Origin: Pandoraea sp.
GTDB lineage: Bacteria > Pseudomonadota > Gammaproteobacteria > Burkholderiales > Burkholderiaceae
Length of the DNA stretch: 64,000 nt
Direction: 5' to 3'
NCBI GenBank assembly: GCA_031291335.1
Contig: JARLJF010000172.1
Location: 1-64,000, forward strand
Shown piece after piece: positions 20,315-30,925 of this stretch (positions are counted from its first letter, which is position 1; each line of letters begins with the position of its first letter). The position numbers and the translations under genes are program-made. The notes under the pieces were generated by a model. It was not told where the DNA came from and searched no databases. It was given only the letters and a program-made list of their open reading frames with translations.

Positions 20315-20908
20315 CTAGGTTTTCGGAATCGATTCAAGCAAATGATAATGCACCGCTCCGGCTTTCGCCCGGCGCAGGCACGTGAGGCCCAGCGCGGCCA
20401 GCGCATCGTCCTCCAGGGGATTGTCGGATTCCGCGTAGATCACCCCGTTCGGGGCCAGCAGACGGGCCGCCGGCGCCAGTAGGTCACCCAGCCAACCGCT
20501 CGCGAACGGGGGGTCGAGGAACACCACATCGAAAGCCCCGGGTGCGAGTGTGGTTATCAGGCGTCTGGCATCGGCCTGCACGATCTCGATCTGGCTCGCG
20601 CCAAGCTTCGTCTGATTGGCACGAAGCTGCCGCACGGCCGACGCCGCCTGTTCGATCACCAGCACCCGTGCCGCGCCCCGCGAGGCCGCCTCAAATCCCA
20701 GTGCCCCACTGCCCGCGAAGGCGTCCAGGCACTGCATGCCGCTCAGATCCTGGCCGAGCCAATTGAACAGCGTCTCGCGCACGCGGTCAGGCGTGGGCCG
20801 CAGACCGTCGCCCGAGGGCACCGGCAGCGGCGTACGCTTCCATTGACCACCGATGATCCGCACTTGCTGCGGTGCGCCGCGTGCCACATTGCCTGCCCCG
20901 GACTTCAT
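20315..20908 (-). CDS. rsmD: 16S rRNA (guanine(966)-N(2))-methyltransferase
   Basis: RsmD methylates G966 of 16S rRNA. The 197-residue SAM-dependent enzyme has RIIGGQWKRTPL near the N-terminus, the SAM-binding LDAFAGSGALGFEAASRG, and the catalytic DPPF motif in VVFLDPPFA. It is followed by coaD and the ferredoxin gene on the same strand. Confidence 0.93.
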   Translation of the reverse strand: MKSGAGNVARGAPQQVRIIGGQWKRTPLPVPSGDGLRPTPDRVRETLFNWLGQDLSGMQCLDAFAGSGALGFEAASRGAARVLVIEQAASAVRQLRANQTKLGASQIEIVQADARRLITTLAPGAFDVVFLDPPFASGWLGDLLAPAARLLAPNGVIYAESDNPLEDDALAALGLTCLRRAKAGAVHYHLLESIPKT

Positions 20909-21180
20909 ACCGTCCTCCGCGACACAGCCTTGCCGAGCGCACCGTCACCGGAGCAAAAATGAGTTTGCACGCGCTGCTGCGCGCACCAGGAATCCAAATT
21001 CATGACAATTCACGCTACATTGTTGAGGCGAAACATACCACATCGCCCGCAATTCCCGCCTCATAAGGGCACGCAATCCGTAAGGCAATGCGCCAGCGTC
21101 GGCCGGTCGATGTCCGACAATGCGCAGCATCCTTGCCAAAGACGCGCCCAACCGCTCAACAGGAGACTGCCCGACTCGCC

Positions 21181-22098
21181 ATGACCGATGCCGCCATCGA
21201 GGTAACTGAGCTATGCAAGGCCTATGACGGCCGCCCTGTGGTCGATCACCTGTCGCTGCGCGTCGCGCCAGGCGAATGCTTCGGCCTGCTGGGGCCAAAC
21301 GGGGCAGGCAAGACCACCACCCTACGTATGTTGCTGGGACTGGTCACGCCCGACGCCGGGGAAATCCGCCTCGGCGGCATGCCCGTCCCACGATTGGCAC
21401 CGGAGGCGCGACGCCGCGTCGGTGTCGTGCCTCAATTCGACAATCTGGACCCCGACTTCACCGTACGCGAGAACCTCGCTGTCTTTGGTCGCTATTTCGG
21501 ACTCTCCTCTGCCGACCTTCGGGAGCGCGTGCCCGCCCTGCTCGCGTTCGCGCGTCTCGAATCGAAAGCCGACGCCCGCGTCAGCCAGCTCTCGGGCGGC
21601 ATGAAACGTCGCCTCACGCTCGCCCGTGCACTCGTCAACAATCCCGATCTGCTGATACTCGACGAGCCAACCACCGGCCTCGACCCTCAGGCCCGGCACC
21701 TGATCTGGGAACGACTCAAATCGCTGATGAACGAGGGCAAGACGATTCTGCTCACGACCCACTTCATGGAAGAGGCCGAACGTTTGTGTCATCGCTTGTG
21801 CGTGATCGACAACGGTCGCAAGATCGCCGAGGGCACGCCGCCCGAACTCGTCGCGCGGGAGATCGGCTGCGATGTGGTGGAAGTGTTCGGCGACGTGCCG
21901 CAGGCACTCCTCACGCACCTGGCACCGTTGGCCGAGCGCATCGAGACAAGCGGCGAGACCCACTTCTGCTATGTGCGCGATGCCGGCCCGGTCGTGAGCG
22001 CGTTGCAGGATCAGCCCGGCGTACGCTATCTGCATCGGCGCGCCAACCTGGAAGACGTTTTCCTCAAACTCACGGGACGGGAGATGCGCGATGACTGA
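21181..22098 (+). CDS. NodI/DrrA-like ABC exporter ATP-binding protein
   Basis: This is the ATPase subunit of an ABC-2 exporter. The 305-residue protein has Walker A GPNGAGKT (38-45), the signature QLSGGMKRR, Walker [14 protein letters not shown] and [11 protein letters not shown], the typical NodI/DrrA pattern. Betaproteobacterial genes of this type are commonly labelled NodI, and rhizobial nodI is thought to derive from them; here it does not imply nodulation. The ATG at 21181 is the start; the longer frame upstream is not conserved. It overlaps the permease gene by eight bases. The substrate is unknown. Confidence 0.9.
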   Translation: MTDAAIEVTELCKAYDGRPVVDHLSLRVAPGECFGLLGPNGAGKTTTLRMLLGLVTPDAGEIRLGGMPVPRLAPEARRRVGVVPQFDNLDPDFTVRENLAVFGRYFGLSSADLRERVPALLAFARLESKADARVSQLSGGMKRRLTLARALVNNPDLLILDEPTTGLDPQARHLIWERLKSLMNEGKTILLTTHFMEEAERLCHRLCVIDNGRKIAEGTPPELVAREIGCDVVEVFGDVPQALLTHLAPLAERIETSGETHFCYVRDAGPVVSALQDQPGVRYLHRRANLEDVFLKLTGREMRDD

Positions 22099-22987
22099 GC
22101 ACGATCGACACGATCCCGGCGACCCGCCCCATGCGGAAGGCACCGCCGCCGCGACGGCGAGCGCACCGTCAGCCGCCCCCCTTTCCGCACCACCGCACAG
22201 ACACCCTCCCGAAGCGCCCCGCTATCTCCCCGGCGTGACACCGTGGATGGGGGTGTGGCGGCGCAACTTCCTCGTCTGGCGCAAGCTCGCCATCGCGTCG
22301 ATGTTCGGCAATCTGGCCGACCCGATGATCTACCTCTTCGGGCTGGGGTTCGGCCTGGGCATGATGGTCGGTGAAGTCGACGGCACTTCATACATCGCGT
22401 TTCTCGCAGCAGGCACCGTCGGCTCGAGCGTGATGTTCTCCGCGAGCTTCGAGTCGATGTACTCAGGCTTCTCACGCATGCACGTGCAACGTACGTGGGA
22501 AGCACTGATGCACACGCCGCTCACGTTGGGCGACGTCGTGCTTGGCGAAGTCGTATGGGCGGCGAGCAAAGCCGTACTCTCGGGCCTCGCCATTCTCGTA
22601 GTCGCCAGCGTGCTCGGCTATGCGCGCATCGACAGCCTGCCCGTGGTGCTGCCAGCGGTCCTGCTCGCAGGACTGGCGTTCGCGAGCCTGGCAATGGTGA
22701 TGACCGCGCTCGCGCCGAGCTATGACTTCTTCATGTTCTACCAGACGCTGGTGATGACACCGATGTTGCTGCTCTCCGGGGTGTTCTTTCCGCTGTCGCA
22801 GCTCCCGGCGGCGGCGCGTCACGTGACGGAGTGGTTGCCGCTCGCCCACGCCGTGGCCCTGATCCGCCCCGCCATGCTCGGACGCGCCATTGACCTGCCG
22901 TGGCTACATGCCGGCGCGCTGGCCGTCTATGTCATCGCCGGGTTCGCGGTTGCGCTGGTGCTGCTGCGTCGGCGCATCCTTCGGTAA
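22091..22987 (+). CDS. NodJ-like ABC-2 exporter permease
   Basis: This is the membrane partner of the preceding ATPase. The first 45 residues are a Pro/Ala-rich cytoplasmic tail, followed by six hydrophobic segments of an ABC-2 type permease; the features [18 protein letters not shown] and [14 protein letters not shown] match the NodJ family. Start and stop overlap couples it to the ATPase. A bidirectional terminator follows. The substrate is unknown and may be a drug, lipid or glycan. Confidence 0.9.
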   Translation: MTEHDRHDPGDPPHAEGTAAATASAPSAAPLSAPPHRHPPEAPRYLPGVTPWMGVWRRNFLVWRKLAIASMFGNLADPMIYLFGLGFGLGMMVGEVDGTSYIAFLAAGTVGSSVMFSASFESMYSGFSRMHVQRTWEALMHTPLTLGDVVLGEVVWAASKAVLSGLAILVVASVLGYARIDSLPVVLPAVLLAGLAFASLAMVMTALAPSYDFFMFYQTLVMTPMLLLSGVFFPLSQLPAAARHVTEWLPLAHAVALIRPAMLGRAIDLPWLHAGALAVYVIAGFAVALVLLRRRILR

Positions 22988-23021
22988 TCCGCGCGACGTC
23001 CTTCAGAAAATCATCGCCGCC

Positions 23022-23058
23022 AAAAAAAACGGCACCGGGAATCTCCGGTGCCGTTTTT
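23022..23058. terminator. Bidirectional terminator between nodJ-like and M16 genes
   Basis: AAAAACGGCACCGG and CCGGTGCCGTTTTT form a perfect 14-pair stem with A-tract upstream and T-tract downstream, so it can act on both convergent transcripts. Confidence 0.9.
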
Positions 23059-23101
23059 CGTTCATCGCGCCAATCACGCGACGCCTGAGGCGATACGACG
23101 C

Positions 23102-24541
23102 TTACTTCGCCTTGGTGCCCGATGCGGGCTTGCCGCTCGGCGCGGCAGCGCCAGCACTCGCCGCACCGAAGACATCGCTCGGGCCAACGACCACCGTGAC
23201 GAGCCGCTCCGGTTGCACATGACGCACGAACGCGTCGCGCACTTGCGCAGCGGTAACGGCCTCGACCTTGCTGGTCCACGTGTCGAGGTAGTCCAGCGGC
23301 AGGTTGTAGAAACCGATGGCGGCAACATTCGCCAACAGCTTGCGGTTGCTGTCGAGACGCAGCGGGAAGCCGTTGGTCAGGTTGTCCTTCGCGGCCTGCA
23401 TCTCCGCGTCGGTCGGCCCTTCCTGCACGAACTTGGCAAGCGTTTCACGCACGACCTTGAGCGCCTCGGGCGCCTGCTCGCGACGCGTTTGCAGACTGAT
23501 CTCGAACGGCCCCTCTTGCAACTGCGGCATGAAACCGCTCACCACGCCGTACGTCAGACCACGCTTCTCGCGCACTTCTGCCGTCAGGCGCGACGCGAAG
23601 CCACCACCACCCAGCACGTAGTTGCCGACGAGCAGGGGGAAGTAGTCCGGATCGCTACGCGCCACCGATGCCTGCCCCGTCGCGATATGCGCCTGCTCGG
23701 CCGGATGCGGCAGATCGATCTGCACGGCACTGCGCAGCGCCGCCACCGGCGGCATTGCCGGCGGCGTGACACCTGCCGGCATGGCGTCGGTCAGCGTGGC
23801 GACGAGCTTCTCCGCCTGCGCGCGATCAATGTCGCCAACGATCGTGACAACCGCACGCTTCGGGCTGTACATGTCACGGTAGAAGCGCACCAGATCGTCA
23901 CGCTTCACGGCCTTGACGCTGGCCACCGTCGGGCTCACGCCGTAAGGATGGCTCCCGTAGATCGCGCTGCGAAATGCTTTCTCGGCAATCTCGTCGGGCT
24001 TCGTGTCGGCTTCGGCGATCGCTGCCGTCAGACGTGCCGCTTCGCGCTTGAGCACCGCGTCGGGGAACGTCGGATGCTGCAGGAACTGCGCCATCGTGCT
24101 CACCGCCGCGTCACGCTCGGTGGCAGAGGACAGCGTGCGCATGGTGACGGTAGCGGCATCGCGGCCGGCACTCGTCGATTCCATCGCACCCACGTCGGCA
24201 AAGCGGTCGGCAATCTGCGCTTCGGTCAATGCCGGACGCCCGCCCGCGGCGGAGGCGCCGGAATCGAGCAAACCGGCCGTGAATAACGCCAGCCCGGATT
24301 TGCCCGGCGGGTCGTAGCGACTGCCCGCGTCGAAATCGATGTTCAGATCGATCATCGGGATCGAATGGCTCTCGACAAGCAGAACCTTGGCACCCGACGG
24401 CGCGACCCAGCTCTGAATCGGCAGCGCCGCCCGTGCGGTAAGCGGCATGACCGCCACCAGGGCGCCAGCCGTCACGCTAGCCAGCAGGCCCGTACGCGCA
24501 GGCACGGAGAACGCACGTAACAGTGCGGAAATTTTCATCAT
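23102..24541 (-). CDS. M16-family peptidase-like protein without the catalytic HxxEH motif
   Basis: This is an exported M16 (pitrilysin) family protein of 479 residues with a signal peptide ending near TARAALP. The zinc-binding HxxEH motif is replaced around FTAGLLDSGA, so this is the non-catalytic type of subunit that pairs with an active one in bacterial M16B peptidases. The start is the first of two adjacent ATG codons at 24541; the longer in-frame start at 24739 lies within the neighbour. It is separated from the active M16 gene by 11 bases. The likely site is the periplasm. Confidence 0.88.
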   Translation of the reverse strand: MMKISALLRAFSVPARTGLLASVTAGALVAVMPLTARAALPIQSWVAPSGAKVLLVESHSIPMIDLNIDFDAGSRYDPPGKSGLALFTAGLLDSGASAAGGRPALTEAQIADRFADVGAMESTSAGRDAATVTMRTLSSATERDAAVSTMAQFLQHPTFPDAVLKREAARLTAAIAEADTKPDEIAEKAFRSAIYGSHPYGVSPTVASVKAVKRDDLVRFYRDMYSPKRAVVTIVGDIDRAQAEKLVATLTDAMPAGVTPPAMPPVAALRSAVQIDLPHPAEQAHIATGQASVARSDPDYFPLLVGNYVLGGGGFASRLTAEVREKRGLTYGVVSGFMPQLQEGPFEISLQTRREQAPEALKVVRETLAKFVQEGPTDAEMQAAKDNLTNGFPLRLDSNRKLLANVAAIGFYNLPLDYLDTWTSKVEAVTAAQVRDAFVRHVQPERLVTVVVGPSDVFGAASAGAAAPSGKPASGTKAK

Positions 24542-24552
24542 CGTGTGGCCTC

Positions 24553-25971
24553 TCAGCGCATGTTCTTCAGGTCTTCCGCCCCTTGGGCGCGGCGCTTGCG
24601 TGTCGCTTCGTCGATCGGCTGCGGCACCAGCGTGGCCACGGTCAAGGACTCGTCGCCGAAGTACTTGCCGGCCACCGCCTGCACCTGCGCGGGCGTCACC
24701 GCCTTCACCTTTTCGAGCATGCGATCGATCTTCCGCCACGAGATCCCCGACATTTCGCTCAGACCGATTTCCATCGCCTGACCGAACACCGAATCGCGCT
24801 TGTAGATCTGCGAAGCCACCACCTGGGCCTTCACGCGCCCCAGCTCTGCCTCCGTCACACCATGGGCTGCGATGTCCGCCACCTGCGCGCGCAACGCCTT
24901 CTCGATCTGCTCCGGCGTCCTGCCTTGTGCCGGCGCGCCATTCATGATGAAGAACTGCGGGCCGCGGCCCACGCCGTCATAACCGGCGCCGACATCGTTG
25001 GCAATGCGCTGGTCGCGCACCAGACGGCTCGTCAAACGCGCATTGCCATAGCCGTCGAGCACGGCAGCGAGCACTTGCAGCGCATAGACGTCGTCATCCT
25101 TCTCGACGTCGGTCAGACGCGGCGCACGCCACGCGAGCATCACGCTCGGATTCTCGGCCGGCGCTTTCACGAAAATCCGGCGCACACCCAGTTGTGCCGG
25201 TTCGTTCTGCGGACGGCGATCCGGCAACGCACGCTGCTGGAGCGGGCCGTAGTACTTCTCGGCGAGTTGTTTGACCTGAGCCGCGTCCACATCGCCGCTC
25301 ACGACCACCACGGCATTGTTCGGCGCGTACCAGCGCTCGTACCAATCGCGCGTGTCCTGAACGGTCATGTGCTGCAGATCGTCCATCCAACCGACGATCG
25401 GGCGACGATAAGGATTTGCGACGAGTGCCGAGGCCATCAGTTGCTCGTAGAGCAATGCGTGCGGCTGATCGTCCGTGCGAAGACGGCGCTCCTCCATGAC
25501 CACCTGAATCTCTTTGGCGAACTCGTCGGCCGAGAGCGAGAGATTGGCCATGCGATCGGCTTCGAGACGCATCATCTCCGGCAGACGAGACTTCTCAGTC
25601 TGCTCGAAGTAGCCCGTGTAATCCTTGCTGGTGAACGCATTCTCACGGCCGCCGAGCGCCGCGACCTGACGCGAGAACTGGCCCGGCCCCACAGTCTTGG
25701 TGCCCTTGAACATCATGTGTTCGAGCGCGTGCGCTACACCCGTGGTGCCGTTGAACTCGTCGAGCGAGCCCGCACGGTACCAGACCACGTGGGCGACCGT
25801 GGGTGCCCGATGGTCTTCGCGCACAATCAGCCGCAGGCCGTTCGATAGTGTGAATTCCGAAGTGTTATCCGTCGTTTTGCTGCCAGTCGTGTCGGCAGCA
25901 TGGCTCAGGCTCATCACACCGGCCAAGGTCAGTCCGACCAAGGCATGGCGCCAGCGCATGGTTCCCGTCAT
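24553..25971 (-). CDS. M16-family zinc peptidase (catalytic subunit)
   Basis: This 472-residue exported metallopeptidase has a signal peptide ending near LSHAADT and the inverted zinc motif HALEH (H81, E84, H85), followed by the downstream glutamate region. The ATG at 25971 has AAAGGGGA upstream and was chosen over longer in-frame starts. It is the first gene of a two-gene unit with the inactive M16 partner and is divergent from ftsY. Such pairs degrade peptides in the periplasm; the substrate is not known. Confidence 0.9.
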   Translation of the reverse strand: MTGTMRWRHALVGLTLAGVMSLSHAADTTGSKTTDNTSEFTLSNGLRLIVREDHRAPTVAHVVWYRAGSLDEFNGTTGVAHALEHMMFKGTKTVGPGQFSRQVAALGGRENAFTSKDYTGYFEQTEKSRLPEMMRLEADRMANLSLSADEFAKEIQVVMEERRLRTDDQPHALLYEQLMASALVANPYRRPIVGWMDDLQHMTVQDTRDWYERWYAPNNAVVVVSGDVDAAQVKQLAEKYYGPLQQRALPDRRPQNEPAQLGVRRIFVKAPAENPSVMLAWRAPRLTDVEKDDDVYALQVLAAVLDGYGNARLTSRLVRDQRIANDVGAGYDGVGRGPQFFIMNGAPAQGRTPEQIEKALRAQVADIAAHGVTEAELGRVKAQVVASQIYKRDSVFGQAMEIGLSEMSGISWRKIDRMLEKVKAVTPAQVQAVAGKYFGDESLTVATLVPQPIDEATRKRRAQGAEDLKNMR

Positions 25972-26009
25972 GGATCCCCTTTCGCCCTTCATGGACGTCG
26001 ATACGCGTC

Positions 26010-26018
26010 TGATAAAAT
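26010..26018 (+). promoter_or_regulatory. Possible extended -10 for ftsY
   Basis: TGATAAAAT gives an extended -10 (TG-N-TAAAAT) 125 bases before the ftsY ATG. There is no good -35. The reverse strand of the same A+T patch may serve the divergent M16 pair. Confidence 0.35.
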
Positions 26019-26142
26019 ACGTCGCATTTCCCGCGTCGGAAACAACGACCCGCCCATTGTAGGGCGTTTTGTGCGACGCGAATGGCAAGACAAATCACAG
26101 ACGCACGCCGACCGCGCGCCCCCACGTCGAGTTCTTCACCCC

Positions 26143-27582
<1,440 letters not shown>

Positions 27583-27617
27583 AAGCCTCTGGCGACACGC
27601 GTCGCAACACGCGCTGC

Positions 27618-27664
27618 AAAACAAACGGCCCGCCATGTCACATGAGCGGGCCGTTTGTTTTTTC
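27618..27664. terminator. Bidirectional terminator between ftsY and argO-like gene
   Basis: AAACAAACGGCCCGC and GCGGGCCGTTTGTTT form a perfect 15-pair stem, followed by TTTT, between two convergent genes. Confidence 0.92.
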
Positions 27665-27714
27665 GAACGACAATGGCGCATCACGGTCGCGCAGCGCCGC
27701 CGTCGCACGACACG

Positions 27715-28341
27715 TTACCACTGCTGCGCGACGAGTCCTGCGCAAAGTCCCCACATCATCATGCCGACGATGCCGTCGAGGATCTGCCAAGCTCGGGCAC
27801 GCGAGAACAGCGGTGCGAGCAATCGGGCGCCATAGCCGAGAAGGGTGAACCAGAGGACCGACGCCGTCATCGCGCCCGCGGCGAACCAGACGTTACCCGG
27901 CGACGCCTCGCGCGCACCAATGCCGCCGAGCAGGATCACCGTGTCGAGATACACATGGGGATTGAGCAGCGAGAGCATCAGCACGAGCACGAACGCGCGT
28001 TGCCAGGTCATGTCCTGCGTGGCCGCGCGACTGCCGTCAGCCTGCAACGCCCCCGCACCACGGAACGCGGCACGCCACGCGCGCAGGCCATACCAGAACA
28101 GGAATGCGGCACCGCCCCACGTCACCGCAGTGAGGAAGCGCGGATACGCGGCGATAAGACCGCCCATGCCGGCCACCCCCGCTGCGATCAATGCCATATC
28201 GCAAATCGCGCAGACCGCCACGACCACACCCACGTGACGCTTCAGAATGCCCTGCCGCAGCACAAACGCATTCTGCGCACCAATTGCCATGATGAGACTG
28301 GCGCCAAGCGCCATGCCTCGCCACAAAGCTGGATCGATCAT
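27715..28341 (-). CDS. LysE/ArgO family amino-acid exporter
   Basis: This 208-residue inner-membrane exporter has about six membrane segments. The N-terminus MALGASLIMAIGAQNAFVLRQG contains the GAQNAFVLRQG motif typical of LysE/ArgO (basic amino acid export), as opposed to RhtB-type exporters. The ATG at 28341 was chosen because the earlier in-frame start runs into maiA. It lies nine bases from maiA on the same strand and may be co-transcribed. The substrate is probably arginine or lysine. Confidence 0.88.
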   Translation of the reverse strand: MIDPALWRGMALGASLIMAIGAQNAFVLRQGILKRHVGVVVAVCAICDMALIAAGVAGMGGLIAAYPRFLTAVTWGGAAFLFWYGLRAWRAAFRGAGALQADGSRAATQDMTWQRAFVLVLMLSLLNPHVYLDTVILLGGIGAREASPGNVWFAAGAMTASVLWFTLLGYGARLLAPLFSRARAWQILDGIVGMMMWGLCAGLVAQQW

Positions 28342-28349
28342 GACGAGAC

Positions 28350-28997
28350 TTATTCGGCGTCGGGTTGCGCTTCGGGCGCGGCACGAAGGAAGGCGTCGAG
28401 CGTCTGGCAGTGAGCGTTGATCGCGGCAATTCGCGGGAACGGTGTCATGTCCACCTTGAAGCGGTTCGCGTTGTAGACCTGCGGCACGAGGCAGCAATCG
28501 GCGAGCGTCGGCGTGTCACCGAACACGAACTTGCCCGGGGCGGATTGTGCCGCCAGACGAGCTTCCAGCGCCTTGAAGCCCTCCACGATCCAGTGCACAT
28601 ACCAAGCGTTCTTCTTCTCTTCGCTCACGCCCAGATCGTGCTTCAGATAACGCAGCACACGCAGGTTGTCGATCGGGTGGATGTCGGCGGCGATATCCAG
28701 CGCCAGTGCCCGCACCTGCGCGCGCGCCACCGGGTCGGCCGGCAGGAGCGCGGGCGTCGGATGCACGTCTTCCAGATACTCGATGATGGCGAGCGACTGA
28801 TGGATGCTCGCGTCGCCGTCGATGAATGTCGGCACCAGTCCGTTCACGTTGAGCGCGCGATACGCCGGTTTGAGCTGTTCGCCGCCGTCACGCACCAGAT
28901 GCACCGGCGAGGTAGCGTAATCGAGCCCCTTCAGATTCAGGGCGATCCGCACACGATACGCGGCGGAACTGCGGAAATAGCTGTACAGCGTGGACAT
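28350..28997 (-). CDS. maiA: Maleylacetoacetate isomerase (zeta-class GST)
   Basis: This enzyme isomerises maleylacetoacetate to fumarylacetoacetate with glutathione in tyrosine catabolism. The 215-residue protein begins MSTLYSYFRSSAAYRVRIAL, the zeta-GST active-site region (SSxxxRVRI), although the usual Cys of SSC is Ala here, and it has an all-helical C-terminal domain with DNLRVL. It is divergent from the ybiB-like gene. Confidence 0.9.
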   Translation of the reverse strand: MSTLYSYFRSSAAYRVRIALNLKGLDYATSPVHLVRDGGEQLKPAYRALNVNGLVPTFIDGDASIHQSLAIIEYLEDVHPTPALLPADPVARAQVRALALDIAADIHPIDNLRVLRYLKHDLGVSEEKKNAWYVHWIVEGFKALEARLAAQSAPGKFVFGDTPTLADCCLVPQVYNANRFKVDMTPFPRIAAINAHCQTLDAFLRAAPEAQPDAE

Positions 28998-29149
28998 GGC
29001 AGACCTCGAAAACGGAATGTGGAAAGACGCGGAAGCCGTGACAGGCCTCGGGCGCGCCGCGTCTGAACACGAGATGGTACTTCAAGCGCTGGCCCCGGGG
29101 ACACCCGATTGCGTATGATGGACGGATACGAATATCGATCCGAAGTGTC

Positions 29150-30106
29150 ATGACCTCTACCGCTCCTTTTGCCTGCGCGCCGCTGCTCAAAACCATCGCC
29201 CGCGGGGCGAAAGGCGCGCGCGCGCTCAGCGCGGACGAGACACGCATCCTCTTCGACGCGATCCTCGCCGGGCGCGTGGCACCCGCGGAGCTGGGCGGGG
29301 TGCTGATCGCCTATCGCATCAAGGGAGAGACTCCCGTCGAACTGCGCGCAATGCTCGACGCCGCGCACGCAACGTTCACGCCGCTCATCGCGCCGGCCGA
29401 CGCGCCGCCGCCCGTCCTGCTGCCCAGCTACAACGGGGCGCGCAAGCAACCGAATCTCACGCCGCTGCTGGCCTTGCTGCTTGCCCGCAAGGGGATTCCG
29501 GTGCTCGTGCACGGTCAGCATCACAGTGGGGCGAACCGCGTGGGCACGCAGGCGATCTTCGCCGAATTGGGTCACGCCGCCTGTCAGTCGGCAGGCGAGG
29601 CGGAGGCAGCCCTGCGGACACACCGCGTCGCCTATCTGCCGATCGCCGCGCTTTCGCCTGCGCTGGAGCGATTGCTGGAGATGCGGGCTGCTCTTGGGGT
29701 GCGCAACTCCGGTCATACGGTGGTGAAGTTGTTGCAGCCGTTTGCCGGCCCGGCGCTGCGGCTCGTGAATTACACGCACCCGGAATATCGGGAAACGCTC
29801 AGCGAGATGTTCGCCGACGCCGCCAACAGCCCGGCACCGGGCGTGCTGCTCGCTCGCGGCACGGAAGGGGAGCCGGTCGCGGATGCGCGTCGTCAGAGTG
29901 CCATCGACGGCTTTTCGGACGGCGCATATCAGTTGTGGCAATCGGCGGAAGAAGGGACTACAGGCGTGCCGCCGACGCTCCCCCCCGCAGACGCCGCAGC
30001 CACCGCCCGATGGATTGAGGCCGTGGTGGCCGGTGAGGTCGCTGTACCCACCCCCATCGCCCGGCAGATCGAGGTGATTCGCCGGGCACTGGGTGCCGTC
30101 AACTGA
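29150..30106 (+). CDS. ybiB: YbiB/TrpD2-like nucleic-acid-binding protein
   Basis: The 318-residue protein resembles anthranilate phosphoribosyltransferase (class IV glycosyltransferase fold) but is of the YbiB/TrpD2 subfamily, which in Escherichia coli binds DNA/RNA rather than PRPP. Seen motifs are LSADETRILFDAILAGRVAPAEL in the N-terminal helical domain and GVRNSGHTVVKLLQP. The catalytic GTGGD-type motif of true TrpD is replaced by PSYNGARKQPN. It is divergent from maiA. Confidence 0.88.
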   Translation: MTSTAPFACAPLLKTIARGAKGARALSADETRILFDAILAGRVAPAELGGVLIAYRIKGETPVELRAMLDAAHATFTPLIAPADAPPPVLLPSYNGARKQPNLTPLLALLLARKGIPVLVHGQHHSGANRVGTQAIFAELGHAACQSAGEAEAALRTHRVAYLPIAALSPALERLLEMRAALGVRNSGHTVVKLLQPFAGPALRLVNYTHPEYRETLSEMFADAANSPAPGVLLARGTEGEPVADARRQSAIDGFSDGAYQLWQSAEEGTTGVPPTLPPADAAATARWIEAVVAGEVAVPTPIARQIEVIRRALGAVN

Positions 30107-30319
30107 GCGAGGCGAAGGTAACGGCCGCGCATTCGGCCGCTATTCGGGCGCAACGCCACCCGATCTGCCCGAAACCCGAACAAAAACGCTGAAAGTCAAT
30201 AAATTTAACGATTTTCGGAACATTTCATCCCGAAACCCATCAAATGTTCTGGTTGGAGATGACGTCCGGCGAGTGCCGGACGACGCAGCCGTCGGATCAG
30301 CCAGCAGACGACCGATGAT

Positions 30320-30703
30320 TCATTCGGCCGACGCCATGCGGGTCGCTTGCCACGAGATGAGGTGCCATTCGTCGGCCTCGAGCACGTGGACCGCCGTATA
30401 GGCCATTTGCGATTCGAGCGAGCCGGTCGCGGTTTCCAGTTCGATCTTGAGCTTGCCGGTCACGACCACGGTGTCGCCGAACTGGCGCAGTTCCTGTGCC
30501 CGGATGTCGATGTCGAGGTATCGACGGCGTCCCGAGGTCAGGGCGTCGAGAAACTCGCGCTTGGTTTCGCGTTTGCCGTTCGAATGAACGTAGTGAAGGC
30601 CGTCTGCCAGCAGGGCGTCGAGTTGTTCGACGTCTCCCTCGACCATTGCATCGAAGCGCGCTGATTCACGCTCACGCACCACGTCAATATGCTTTCCCGC
30701 CAT
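30320..30703 (-). CDS. NTF2-like (SnoaL/DUF4440) family protein
   Basis: This is a 127-residue cone-shaped alpha+beta barrel of the NTF2-like superfamily, beginning with an ERESARFDAMVEGDVEQLDALLADGLHYVHSNG-like pattern that is typical of DUF4440 (segment near residues 8-40). The family includes enzymes and ligand-binding proteins; no specific function can be given. A purine stretch (GGAGGTCAAC) precedes the ATG. It stands divergent from rpoH, with the CIRCE element between. Confidence 0.85.
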   Translation of the reverse strand: MAGKHIDVVRERESARFDAMVEGDVEQLDALLADGLHYVHSNGKRETKREFLDALTSGRRRYLDIDIRAQELRQFGDTVVVTGKLKIELETATGSLESQMAYTAVHVLEADEWHLISWQATRMASAE

Positions 30704-30863
30704 GTTGACCTCCCATCTTCGCCAACCCCAAACGCGCGCGACTTGGGTTGCAATTTACACCATCCGCGTGACGTTTGCGCCAGCGAGTTCTCCCGTTTGA
30801 CGGGGGGTGCTGGAAAACCCCGAGAGGGCGGAAACTTCCCGTCCGGTAAGGGTTCTAACGTCT

Positions 30864-30890
30864 TTAGCACTCATTGAAAGAGAGTGCTAA
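30864..30890 (+). promoter_or_regulatory. Perfect CIRCE operator (HrcA site) upstream of rpoH
   Basis: TTAGCACTC (30864-30872), nine bases, then GAGTGCTAA (30882-30890) is an exact match to the CIRCE consensus bound by the heat-shock repressor HrcA. A possible sigma-70 promoter overlaps it (TTAGCA at 30864 and TG-C-TAAAAT at 30885-30893), so HrcA binding would block transcription. The rpoH start codon is 36 bases downstream. Confidence 0.93.
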
Positions 30891-30925
30891 AATGCTTTCC
30901 CAGAGGCTAACCAGGAGTCCACCAC

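Noticed and set aside
21181-22987. Nodulation-factor export function for the NodIJ-like genes
   Set aside because: No nod genes are nearby, and such exporters are common in non-nodulating Burkholderiales.
23048-24286. 412-residue plus-strand frame opposite the M16 partner gene
   Set aside because: It is Arg/His-rich with no domain, while the minus strand has a signal peptide and M16 homology.
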